From JANPPS01 sp965246835 (GTDB lineage Bacteria > Pseudomonadota > Alphaproteobacteria > Acetobacterales > Acetobacteraceae): a DNA stretch of 64,000 nucleotides. Of this stretch, positions 7,433 to 15,436 are shown piece by piece. The notes beneath the pieces were generated by a model. It worked only from the letters and a program-made list of their open reading frames with translations. It made no database searches and was not told the DNA's origin. The stretch spans positions 1-64,000 of the forward strand of contig CBDFFQ010000001.1 in NCBI GenBank assembly GCA_965246835.1, given 5' to 3'. Each line of letters begins with the position of its first letter. Within the stretch, counting starts at the first letter, position 1. The translations under genes were made by a program, and so were the position numbers.

Positions 7433-8631
7433 GGCCGCGCCCACAGGGCAAGCACCGCCAGGATGTAGATTGCCACGCAATCCACCGCGTCCTGCTCCCA
7501 GACGAAATCATCGACGCCCGAGGCGAGCAAGGGCTGCGGGCCGAAGCACACCGCCGGCACGCCGCGCGCCCGCCACCGCGCGGCGTCACTGGCGGGGAGG
7601 CGCACGACGGGACTGGCGGACCCACGCACCGCCAGCGCCGCGTCCGACACGGCGCGCACCACGGGGCTTTCGGCCGGCGTGTAATTCGGGTCCCAGCCCT
7701 TGATGCAGCGCCAGCTCAGGCCCGGCACGCCGGCGACCAATGTGTCCAACCGGGCCTCCATGGCCGCGCGGGTCAGGCCTGGCGGCAGGCGCAGATCGAT
7801 TTCGGCCCGGGCCTCGGTCGCCACCTGGCTGATGAAGGTCCCGGCCTCGAGGCGGCCGATATTGGCCGACAGCCGGGACCGGTGGGCGCCGGCGGTGGCG
7901 GAAACGGCGGCGATCGCGGGGGGTGGCACCACCTGCTCGTCATTCCAGGCATCGATCTCGGTAAGGGCCGCGAGCAAGCGCGCGACGGCGCTGGTGCCGC
8001 GTGTGGTCAGCATGCCCTGGCCGGGCGGCACGCGGGCCGTGACCTCGATCCAGAGCAGCCCCTTTTCGGCCAAAGCGAGGCCGACATCGCCGGGGCCTTC
8101 GCCATTGATGACCATGTCGCCCAGCAGGTTCGGATCGTTGTCCAGCAGCCAGGCCGCGCCGTGCGGCCCGAACACCACTTCATCGGCGACGGCCGTGTAG
8201 GTGATGCGGCCGTGCGGCGCGGGATGCCGGGCCAGGTAGGCGAATGCGACGGCCAGGGCCGCGGTGCCGGCCTTCATGTTGCCGATGCCGAGCCCGGTGA
8301 GCCGGCCTGCGTGCCGCGTCAGCTCGAAGATCGGCACCGACCAGTCCGCGGGATCGCCGGCCCCGATGGTGTCGAGGTGACCGTTCAGGATGACGTGCGG
8401 CCCACCCTGTCCGGCGGTGCAGAGCACGTTCGGCTTCTCGGGAACATCGACGCGCAGCTCGGGGTGCAGCCCTTCCTCCTGGAGATACGCGGCGAGCACC
8501 GCGGCTGCGGCACGGGTGTCGCCCGCGGGCTGCGGGCTGGGTGCCGCGACCAGCTCGGCGCAGAGGCGGACCAGGCGTTCCCGCTGCGCCTCGGCGTAGG
8601 CACGGATGTCGGCCACGCGATCGGGATCCAT
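7429..8631 (-). CDS. M20-family peptidase/deacylase-like protein with altered metal site
   Basis: A 400-residue protein with M20 (ArgE/DapE/carboxypeptidase G2) architecture: catalytic domain, a dimerisation insert at about residues 183-300, and return to the catalytic domain. H85 and D87 (GHLDT) and the general-base E151 (ADE) are present. However, the bridging Asp of the DMKGG motif is N118 (GIGNMKAG), the Glu after E151 is V152, and the C-terminal His region reads GVDDFVWE without histidine. Three of five expected metal ligands therefore look substituted, so catalysis by the standard dizinc mechanism is doubtful. It is coupled to the SDR upstream (TGATG) and to the gamma-glutamyltransferase downstream. 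E. coli ygeY, also M20, follows a dpaL gene. Confidence 0.8.
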   Translation of the reverse strand: MDPDRVADIRAYAEAQRERLVRLCAELVAAPSPQPAGDTRAAAAVLAAYLQEEGLHPELRVDVPEKPNVLCTAGQGGPHVILNGHLDTIGAGDPADWSVPIFELTRHAGRLTGLGIGNMKAGTAALAVAFAYLARHPAPHGRITYTAVADEVVFGPHGAAWLLDNDPNLLGDMVINGEGPGDVGLALAEKGLLWIEVTARVPPGQGMLTTRGTSAVARLLAALTEIDAWNDEQVVPPPAIAAVSATAGAHRSRLSANIGRLEAGTFISQVATEARAEIDLRLPPGLTRAAMEARLDTLVAGVPGLSWRCIKGWDPNYTPAESPVVRAVSDAALAVRGSASPVVRLPASDAARWRARGVPAVCFGPQPLLASGVDDFVWEQDAVDCVAIYILAVLALWARP

Positions 8632-9395
8632 CAGCCGACCTGCCAGCCGCCATCGACGACGATGGATTGCCCGGTGACGTAGCGGCTGAGGTCGGAGGCG
8701 AGATAGACGAAGGTGTCCGCCACCTCCGCCGCGGTGCCCAGGCGGCGGAGCGGGATACGCGCCTCGAACGCCGCCCGCAGCGCCGCGGCATCTGTCTGTT
8801 GCACGGCCGCCCGTTCGGTGAACAACGCGTCCAGCATCGGCGTCCCGATCTGACCGGGGCAGACCGCGTTGACCCGGATGCCATGCGGCGCCAGCTCGGC
8901 CGCCAGGCACTGCATCAGCCCAATCAGCCCGAACTTGGACGCCGAATAGGCTGCGTTCTCGACGCCGCCGCGCAGGCCGAACAGGGAGGAGGTAAGGATG
9001 ATCTGACCGCCCCCGGCGCACCGCACCATGTGCCGGGCAAAGGTGGTCGCGGTCACGAAGGCACCGGTCAGGTTCACCTCCAGCACGCGCCGCCACTCCG
9101 CCACATCGAGACCGAGGGCCGGTTTCAGCACCAGAATGCCGGCATTGGGGACGACGAGATCGACCGCCCCCTGGGCCTCCGCCGTCTCTGCCGCCACGCG
9201 CTCGGTCGCATCGGGGTCGGTGACATCGAGGTGGACGGTCCGCAACCCGTGGGAGGCCGCCTCTTGCAATGCCGCGTCCGATACGTCGGCGATCGTCACC
9301 CGCGCGCCGTGCGCCGCGAAGGCCTGGGCGATCGCCAGACCGATGCCTTGCGCGCCGCCGGTGACGAAAGCCGACCGCCCGTCGAGCAATCCCAT
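8631..9395 (-). CDS. short-chain dehydrogenase/reductase
   Basis: NAD(P)-dependent oxidoreductase of 254 residues, classical SDR type. Visible are the Rossmann motif TGGAQGIGLAIAQ, an acidic residue after beta-2 (IADVSD) favouring NAD(H), NAG in VPNAGIL, catalytic Ser in ILTSSLFG, YSASK with the catalytic Tyr and Lys, and PG after beta-6. The C-terminus YVTGQSIVVDGGW is standard. ATG 9395 overlaps the dpaL stop, so the two are one operon; the substrate is presumably linked to amino-acid or keto-acid metabolism but cannot be read from the sequence. Confidence 0.85.
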   Translation of the reverse strand: MGLLDGRSAFVTGGAQGIGLAIAQAFAAHGARVTIADVSDAALQEAASHGLRTVHLDVTDPDATERVAAETAEAQGAVDLVVPNAGILVLKPALGLDVAEWRRVLEVNLTGAFVTATTFARHMVRCAGGGQIILTSSLFGLRGGVENAAYSASKFGLIGLMQCLAAELAPHGIRVNAVCPGQIGTPMLDALFTERAAVQQTDAAALRAAFEARIPLRRLGTAAEVADTFVYLASDLSRYVTGQSIVVDGGWQVG

Positions 9396-10633
9396 CAGAG
9401 CCCGGCGCCCAGCAGTGCAGGGCCGCGCGCCACGTCCTCCGCGCTGCGTCCCACCACACGCGCGTAGGTGTCGGTATCGGTCGCGCCCTCGCTGCCAATC
9501 ACGACCGCGTGCGATGCGGGGGTCAGGCCGAGCGCCGACCGCATGGAAGGGTCCGTCGCCGCCGCGATCAGCCCGGCGGTGGCCGCACAACCGGATTCGC
9601 CCGCGACCAGCGCCGGATCGCCATCGATCCCGTCCGCGAGCAAGCGCATGGTGTCTTCGGCCGCCGCGTCCTCGATGGCGATCACGTCGTCGGCGGCGTG
9701 TTGCAGGATGACCCAGGCGGGGGCCGAGACTTCGCCCGCGGCCAGGCACGCCATGAAGGTATCGGTGCTGCCGGAAATCGGCTCGGGCCGGCCGACGGCG
9801 ATGGCGCGGAAGATGCAGTCCGCACGCAGCGGCTCGACGACGACGATGCGGGGCCGGGCCGCCCCCAGCGCCTCCCAGTAATGCCCGGCCATCGCGGCCG
9901 CGAGCCCGCCCACCCCCGCCTGCACGAACACATGACTGGGTGGGGCGGGCAGGGCATCCAGAATTTCCTGGGCGATCAGCGTGTAGCCCTGCATCACGAG
10001 GGCGGGGATCGGGGCGGCCGGGTCATCGGAGGTGTCGGCCACCAGAAGCCAGCCATTCGCAGCCGCATCTGCCGCGCAACGCCGGACGGACTCATCATAG
10101 AATCCCGGTACCCGCACGATGCGGGCGCCGTAGCGGGCGATCTCCCGCTCACGCGCGGCACTGACATGCTCATGCAGATAGATCACGCAGCCGGCGCCGA
10201 ACATGCGGGCCCCCCACGCGACGGAGCGTCCGTGATTGCCGTCGGTCGCCGCCGCGATCGTGACGTGACCGGTGATGGTGCGGTGCGTTCCGGCCAGCAA
10301 CGCAGGCGCGCCGACGCCGCCAAGGCCGCTTGCCGCGAGGTGCTGTTGCAGCGCGACCAGCACGGCGTAGGCGCCGCCGAGCGCCTTGAAGCTTTTCAGA
10401 CCGAGCCGCTCGCCCTCGTCCTTGTAGCCGATCCAGCCGAGGTCGAGGTTGCGCGTGAGGCCATCGAGAGGCACGAGCGGGGTCGGCGCATAACCGGGCC
10501 AGGTGCCGATCTCCTGACGCGCCGCCTCGAAGCCGGCGAGGCTCAGGACGGCGCGCTGCGCCTCGCCGTAGACGAGGGTGCGGGAGGCGCGCCGGTTATG
10601 CACGAGGCGCGCGGGGAACATGGGAAGCTGCAT
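9395..10633 (-). CDS. dpaL: diaminopropionate ammonia-lyase (PLP, fold type II)
   Basis: Converts 2,3-diaminopropionate to pyruvate and two ammonia. The 412-residue protein matches the family (about 400). K83 in LGLKSFKALGGAYA is the PLP Schiff-base lysine, ATDGNHGRSVAW is the phosphate/substrate loop, and VFVQAGVGGLAAA is the glycine loop binding the PLP phosphate. The N-terminus with PLVPLDGLT and GYKDEGERLGL is typical of DpaL/YgeX rather than threonine dehydratase. It is the first gene of a minus-strand operon (dpaL-SDR-M20-ggt). The Lrp-type regulator gene diverges 89 bases away, suggesting local control. Confidence 0.92.
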   Translation of the reverse strand: MQLPMFPARLVHNRRASRTLVYGEAQRAVLSLAGFEAARQEIGTWPGYAPTPLVPLDGLTRNLDLGWIGYKDEGERLGLKSFKALGGAYAVLVALQQHLAASGLGGVGAPALLAGTHRTITGHVTIAAATDGNHGRSVAWGARMFGAGCVIYLHEHVSAAREREIARYGARIVRVPGFYDESVRRCAADAAANGWLLVADTSDDPAAPIPALVMQGYTLIAQEILDALPAPPSHVFVQAGVGGLAAAMAGHYWEALGAARPRIVVVEPLRADCIFRAIAVGRPEPISGSTDTFMACLAAGEVSAPAWVILQHAADDVIAIEDAAAEDTMRLLADGIDGDPALVAGESGCAATAGLIAAATDPSMRSALGLTPASHAVVIGSEGATDTDTYARVVGRSAEDVARGPALLGAGL

Positions 10634-10722
10634 CAAAGACCTGCTGTGTTGCCGGGGGCGGCGAACTTCCGCCTGAAAATTGCATTGTTGGCGGTGACCC
10701 CACTGGAAACGAGCGTGGCGCC

Positions 10723-11190
10723 ATGGAACTCGACGGTTTCGATCGCAAGCTTCTGCGGGCCGTTCAGGCCAACAACCAGCTGAACGCGGACGCGCTGGGC
10801 GATGCGGTCGGGCTGTCGGCCTCCGCATGCCTCCGCCGGCTGCGCCGCTTGAGGGACGCCGGGGTGATCGAGGCGGAGGTCGCGATCGTGGCGCCCGAGA
10901 CGTTGGGCCGGGCGCTGATGATGGTCGTGGAAGTCGTGCTGGAGCGTGAGCAGCCGGATTTGATGGATGCCTTCAAACGCTCGATGCGTGCGACGCCGGA
11001 GGTGATGCTGTGCCTTTATGTCACGGGTGAGATCGACTTCGTGCTGGTGGTCACGGCCCGGTCCATGCGCGACTACGAGGATTTCACCCGGCGATTCTTC
11101 TTCGACAACCCGAACGTGCGCCGCTTCAACACGCGCGTGGTGATGGACCGGGTGAAGTTCGGCCTGTCGGTGCCGATCGACCTGGATTAG
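10723..11190 (+). CDS. Lrp/AsnC-family transcriptional regulator
   Basis: A 155-residue protein with an N-terminal AsnC helix-turn-helix (LDGFDRKLLRAVQANNQL to LSASACLRRLRRLRDAGVI) and a C-terminal RAM ligand-binding domain (PEVMLCLYVTGEIDFVLVV with the conserved G-DF pattern). Such proteins sense amino acids and usually control adjacent transport or catabolic genes. It diverges from dpaL, so the 89-base gap probably carries both promoters and its operator, and 2,3-diaminopropionate or a related amino acid is a reasonable effector guess. It ends eight bases before the convergent monooxygenase stop. Confidence 0.93.
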   Translation: MELDGFDRKLLRAVQANNQLNADALGDAVGLSASACLRRLRRLRDAGVIEAEVAIVAPETLGRALMMVVEVVLEREQPDLMDAFKRSMRATPEVMLCLYVTGEIDFVLVVTARSMRDYEDFTRRFFFDNPNVRRFNTRVVMDRVKFGLSVPIDLD

Positions 11191-11198
11191 CGCGGTGG

Positions 11199-12719
11199 TC
11201 ATGGGCTCTGGCGCCCGGCCGCGTCGAGCGTGCGGTTCGGCGCGGGCCGGGCTCGCGGCTGTTCCACGGGGCGACGCCACGCAGAGGACCAGGTGGCGGC
11301 AAGCAGGCGCCAGGCATATTGGGTCGCGTTGTCCGGCCATTGCGTGACGATCCGGCCGGAGGCGGATTTGAAGTAGTTCTGCCCGTCGAGGAACGCGGTG
11401 CCGGCGATGCGGCCTTGCAGCCAGGCATTGTAGCGGCCGGCAGCCTCCTGCGTGACTTCCACGCTCGGCAGGCCGCGCCGGCGCAGGCGGGTGAGTTCGC
11501 GCGCGATGAACGATGCCTGCCGCTCCAGGTTGGAGACGATGAAGCCACCATTGGTGTTGGGCCCATACAGCATGAAGAAATTGGGGAATTCCGGCACCAT
11601 CACGCCCAGGAAGGCCTGCGGCTCCCCATTCCAGCATTGCGCGAGCGACCGCCCCTCCCGCCCCACCACCTCGAGCGTCGAGAGGTATTGCGTGGCTTCG
11701 AACCCGGTGCAGAGCACGATCGCGTCCGCTGGATGCTCGGCGCCCGTCGCGTCGATCAGACCCGTGGGTGTGCAGGAGGCGATGGCCTGCGGCACCAGCG
11801 TCACGTTCGGGCGGCGGAGGGCGGGGAAGAAATCGCTGCTGACCACCGCCCGTTTGCCCGCGAACGGATAGTCCGGGGTGACGGCGGCCGCGAGATCCGG
11901 CCGGTCGGCAAAGACTTCGGCGATGTAGGCCAGCGCCGTTTCCCGCGCCGTGGTGTTGGCGCGCGATCCCGGGCGGAAGAAGGCGCCGTTCCACTCGCGG
12001 CGCTCCTGCACCCAATACAGCTTCAGGCGATACAGTTTCTGCAGCAGCCCGATCTTCAGCAGCGCGCGTTCCCAGGGCTTGAAGCTGCGGTCCTGCTTCG
12101 GCAACAGCCAGCCGGGTTGCCGCTGAAAGAGCGTGAGGCCGGCCACGCGACCGGCCAGCGCGGGCACGATCTGCGCGGCGCTGGACCCGGTGCCGACCAC
12201 CGCCACGCGCTGGCCGTCCAGGCTTGCGTTGGCGGGCCATGTGGCACTGTGCAGCACCGGGCCCTGGAAGGTGTCGAGACCGGGCCAGCGGGGCCAGCGT
12301 GGCTTGGCGAACATGCCGACGGCGGAGATGACCGCGTTGAAGAACGCCGTCTCACCCGCCCCGGTCGTGAGCTGCCATCCCTGACGCGGCCCATCCCAGA
12401 CCAGCCGGAACACGCTGGTGTTCAGACGAAGCGCGGGACGCAGGCCGAACCGAGCGACCACGTGCTCGAGATACTGCTGCAACTCGGCCGAGCCCATGTG
12501 GGTCCGCGCCCAGTCGAGCGGCGCGAAGGAGTAGCTGTAGATGTGCGAGGCCGCATCCGTGGCGGCGCCGGGGTAGCGGTTGTCCCACCAGGTGCCGCCC
12601 ACGCCCGCGGATTTCTCGAAGATGGTCACATCCGTGAAGCCGGCCCGGCGCAGCGTGATCGCCGCGGCGATGCCGCCGAACCCGGCGCCGATCACGGCGA
12701 TGCGAAAGCCAGCCATCAT
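11199..12719 (-). CDS. flavin-containing Baeyer-Villiger-type monooxygenase
   Basis: A 506-residue class B flavoprotein monooxygenase using FAD and NADPH. It shows the FAD-binding GAGFGG near residue 11, GVGGTWWDNRYPGA, the BVMO fingerprint FQGPVLHSATW (residues 151-161, exact FxGxxxHxxxW), a second dinucleotide motif VVGTGSSAAQ, and CTGFEAT near the C-terminal half. It could oxidise a ketone to an ester or act as an N-hydroxylating relative. The gene starts within the stop codon of the ABC transporter fusion gene, so it is probably expressed with amino-acid-type uptake. The substrate is unknown. The last 30 or so residues are Arg/Pro-rich and not part of the fold. Confidence 0.88.
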   Translation of the reverse strand: MMAGFRIAVIGAGFGGIAAAITLRRAGFTDVTIFEKSAGVGGTWWDNRYPGAATDAASHIYSYSFAPLDWARTHMGSAELQQYLEHVVARFGLRPALRLNTSVFRLVWDGPRQGWQLTTGAGETAFFNAVISAVGMFAKPRWPRWPGLDTFQGPVLHSATWPANASLDGQRVAVVGTGSSAAQIVPALAGRVAGLTLFQRQPGWLLPKQDRSFKPWERALLKIGLLQKLYRLKLYWVQERREWNGAFFRPGSRANTTARETALAYIAEVFADRPDLAAAVTPDYPFAGKRAVVSSDFFPALRRPNVTLVPQAIASCTPTGLIDATGAEHPADAIVLCTGFEATQYLSTLEVVGREGRSLAQCWNGEPQAFLGVMVPEFPNFFMLYGPNTNGGFIVSNLERQASFIARELTRLRRRGLPSVEVTQEAAGRYNAWLQGRIAGTAFLDGQNYFKSASGRIVTQWPDNATQYAWRLLAATWSSAWRRPVEQPRARPAPNRTLDAAGRQSP

Positions 12720-14320
12720 GCCCCCGCCGTCGTTGCGCTGAGATGGCCGAGGAACTGCCGGGTCCGTTCCTCCCGGGGGCGGACCAGGATCTCGTCCGGT
12801 GTGCCCTGTTCCACGACCTGGCCATCCGCCATGAACACGATCCGGTCCGCGACCTCACGGGCGAAGCGGATCTCGTGCGTGACGACGATCATCGTCATCC
12901 CGGCCTCCGCCAGGCGCCGCATGACCTGCAGCACCTCGCCCACCAATTCCGGGTCGAGCGCCGAGGTCGGCTCATCGAACAGCATGAGCCGGGGGGAGAT
13001 GGCGAGCGCGCGGGCGATCGCGACACGCTGTTGCTGCCCGCCCGACAGGCGATGCGGCATGTGCCCGAGATGGCTGCCGAGCCCCACATCCTGCAGCAGC
13101 GACACGGCCGTCGCCCGGGCCTCGCTGGGTTCCTGCCGATAAACGTGCACCGGAGCGATCGCGACGTTGTCGATCACCGGGAGGTGGTCGAACAGGTTGA
13201 AGTGCTGGAACACCATCCCGATCCGCGCCGCGGCCCGGGCCTTTGCCAGATGGCGCACCGGTTTCAGCGCGCCCTCGACCTCGCGGTAGCCGACCCATTC
13301 ACCGCCGACCCGGATCTCCCCGCCATCGATGCCTTCCAGATGGTTGATCAACCGGAGCAGGGTGCTTTTGCCTGACCCGCTGGGCCCCATCAACACCACG
13401 ACCTCACCCCGCTTCACGGTGAGATCGACGCCCTTGAGCACCTTGAGCAGGCCGTAGGATTTGGAGACGCCGCGGCAGGTGACGAACACGCCATCCGCTT
13501 GCGTGACGCCCGCCATCGCCTGTCGTGCGACCAGCTCGGCGGCGCCCAGCGTGCCCTGTCTTGCGCGGGGCACAGGCGATGCTGGAACGGGCTCCCCACC
13601 GCCACCGCTTGACGGACGGACGGGCAGGGCCAGGAGGCGGGCGAAGAAGGAGCTGCCGCCACGCCGCTCTGCCCGGTCGAGATGCAGGCCTTGCTCGATC
13701 CGGCTCTGGCCGATGCTCATGACCGTGGTGACCGCGAGATAGAGCAGCCCGGCGGCGCAGAACACCTGGAAGAACTGGAAGTTCTGCGCGACGATGGTTT
13801 GGGAACGCAACGTCAGCTCATCGACCGCGATGACGGAGGCGAGCGAGGTGAATTTCAGCATCGAGATCGCGTCGTTGCCCAGGGCGGGCATGATCGCCCG
13901 CAGCGCCTGCGGCAAGACGATCCGGCGCAATGTCAGGACGGCGCCCATGCCGAGCGACTCCGCCGCGATGCGCTGGTTCCGGTTCACGGAGCGGATGCCG
14001 CCGCGGATGATCTCCCCGGCGAACGCCGCCTCGTTCAACGTGAAGCCCAGGATCGCCGTCGCGACCGGCCCCAGCGTGATGCCGATTTCCGGCAAAGCGG
14101 TGTAGAGGAACACCAGCTGCAGCAAAAGCGGCGTTCCGCGCATGAACCACGTGTAGATCATGGCCGGCGTGCGCAAGGCTGCACTCCGCGCCTCCCGCAG
14201 TAACGCCAAGCCAAGTCCCAGCATCAGGGCGAGTGTCATCGCCACGGATGTGATCTGGAGCGAGATCAGCATCCCCTTCCACAAATAGGCGGAGGCCGCG
14301 TATTTGAAGAAATCAGCCAT
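12716..14320 (-). CDS. polar amino-acid ABC transporter, permease-ATPase fusion
   Basis: A single 534-residue polypeptide joins a HisM/GlnP-type permease (about residues 1-225, with the EAA loop AAESLGMGAVLTLRRIVLPQA and five or so membrane segments) through a Pro/Gly-rich linker (about 226-270) to a GlnQ-type ATPase. The ATPase has Walker A GPSGSGKST, signature LSGGQQQRVAIARAL, Walker B LMLFDEPTSALD and switch His in VVTHE. The start MADFFKYAAS at 14320 is preferred over a longer frame antisense to nothing useful. It follows its binding protein by 34 bases and overlaps the monooxygenase start. Fusions of this kind are known but uncommon for this transporter class. Confidence 0.93.
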   Translation of the reverse strand: MADFFKYAASAYLWKGMLISLQITSVAMTLALMLGLGLALLREARSAALRTPAMIYTWFMRGTPLLLQLVFLYTALPEIGITLGPVATAILGFTLNEAAFAGEIIRGGIRSVNRNQRIAAESLGMGAVLTLRRIVLPQALRAIMPALGNDAISMLKFTSLASVIAVDELTLRSQTIVAQNFQFFQVFCAAGLLYLAVTTVMSIGQSRIEQGLHLDRAERRGGSSFFARLLALPVRPSSGGGGEPVPASPVPRARQGTLGAAELVARQAMAGVTQADGVFVTCRGVSKSYGLLKVLKGVDLTVKRGEVVVLMGPSGSGKSTLLRLINHLEGIDGGEIRVGGEWVGYREVEGALKPVRHLAKARAAARIGMVFQHFNLFDHLPVIDNVAIAPVHVYRQEPSEARATAVSLLQDVGLGSHLGHMPHRLSGGQQQRVAIARALAISPRLMLFDEPTSALDPELVGEVLQVMRRLAEAGMTMIVVTHEIRFAREVADRIVFMADGQVVEQGTPDEILVRPREERTRQFLGHLSATTAGA

Positions 14321-14354
14321 CGTGCGCTGCTTTGGCTGGTTGCCCGCGCGGCCT

Positions 14355-15230
14355 CTACTGCGTCTTGACCGATGGCGCGACCATCTGCGTGTCGGCAAAA
14401 CCCCATTTCTTGACCAGCGCCGGCAGCGTACCGTCGGAGTGCATGGCCATGAGGCTGGCGGCCAGGCCGTCGCGCAGGGCGTCGTCTTTCTTGCTGATGG
14501 CGAAGCCGAACACGAACGCGGTCGGGATCGCGAACCCCACCTCCACCTTGTCCGGTGCCATCTTCGCCAGATAGGAGGCGACGCCCGCATCCGTCAGCAG
14601 GATGTCGGCCCGGCCCTGGGCCAGGGCACTGTAGGCGCGGTCATTGCTTTGGAACTGCAACGCCGTCACTTGCGGTTTGCCGTCCCGCTTGCACGCCTCG
14701 CTCTGCTGGTCGAGCATCGCGTTCTCGACGGTGCCGACGATCTCCGCCGCCGTCACGCCGCAGACATCCGTCAGGGACCGTAGCCTCCTTGGATTGCCGG
14801 CGCGGACGAGGGACGCCTCACCGGCCTTCATGTATTGGACGAAATCGACCTGCTTGGCCCGCTCATCGGACGCATACATGCCGGCCGCGATCACCTGGAT
14901 CCGCCCGGCTTGCAGCGCTGGGATCAGGCCGGCGAAATCGAGCTTCGAGTAGCTGAAGGCGAAGCCAAGGCAGGTGCCGGCGGATGTGAGGATGTCGGGC
15001 TCGATGCCGATGACGTTGGCCGGGTCGTTTGGGTCGGTCGTGGAGTAGTTGGCGGGGGCGGGGGCCACGCCGACCACGATGACGCGGCCTTTCAGGCCAG
15101 GATACTTGCTTCTCAGGGCCTCGCATCCGGCTGCGGGAGGCGCGCCTTGCGCTCTCACCGGGGACGCCAGCAGCAGGCATCCGCCGGTGACCACGACTGC
15201 GATTGCAATGCTGCGAAACCCATACGCCAT
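14355..15230 (-). CDS. polar amino-acid ABC transporter substrate-binding protein
   Basis: A 291-residue SBP_bac_3-type periplasmic protein. A Sec signal peptide (IAIAVVVTGGCLLLASPVRA, cleavage after ARA) precedes the two-lobed domain: VVGVAPAPANYSTTDP, IGIEPDILTSAGTCLGF, VIAAGMYASDERAKQVDFV and LAQGRADILLTDAGVASYLA. The ASDERAKQVDF segment corresponds to the T-ERa--vdFs motif of this family. It is the first gene of a three-gene minus-strand operon with the fused transporter and the monooxygenase. The 206-base gap upstream should hold the promoter; I see no convincing hexamers. Confidence 0.9.
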   Translation of the reverse strand: MAYGFRSIAIAVVVTGGCLLLASPVRAQGAPPAAGCEALRSKYPGLKGRVIVVGVAPAPANYSTTDPNDPANVIGIEPDILTSAGTCLGFAFSYSKLDFAGLIPALQAGRIQVIAAGMYASDERAKQVDFVQYMKAGEASLVRAGNPRRLRSLTDVCGVTAAEIVGTVENAMLDQQSEACKRDGKPQVTALQFQSNDRAYSALAQGRADILLTDAGVASYLAKMAPDKVEVGFAIPTAFVFGFAISKKDDALRDGLAASLMAMHSDGTLPALVKKWGFADTQMVAPSVKTQ

Positions 15231-15436
15231 GTCACTGCCCCAACCGGTGATGTTGAGAGCCTATTGGGTAACGCTGCCCGTCTCTCGTGAAACACCCCTG
15301 TTCGATGCCCAGATCAGGCGGACATAGCCTCGAAACGCTGCAATTTTGCGAGAAGGTGGTTGAGGCCAGGTCCCTGTCGGACGGACGGAACCCAATCCCA
15401 ACGATCCCGCGGCCGGCGCGCCCTCCCAACCGCCCA

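Noticed and set aside
10669..10694. CCGCC/GGCGG palindrome as a defined operator
   Set aside because: Five-base arms in very high-GC DNA are expected by chance; kept only as a candidate region.
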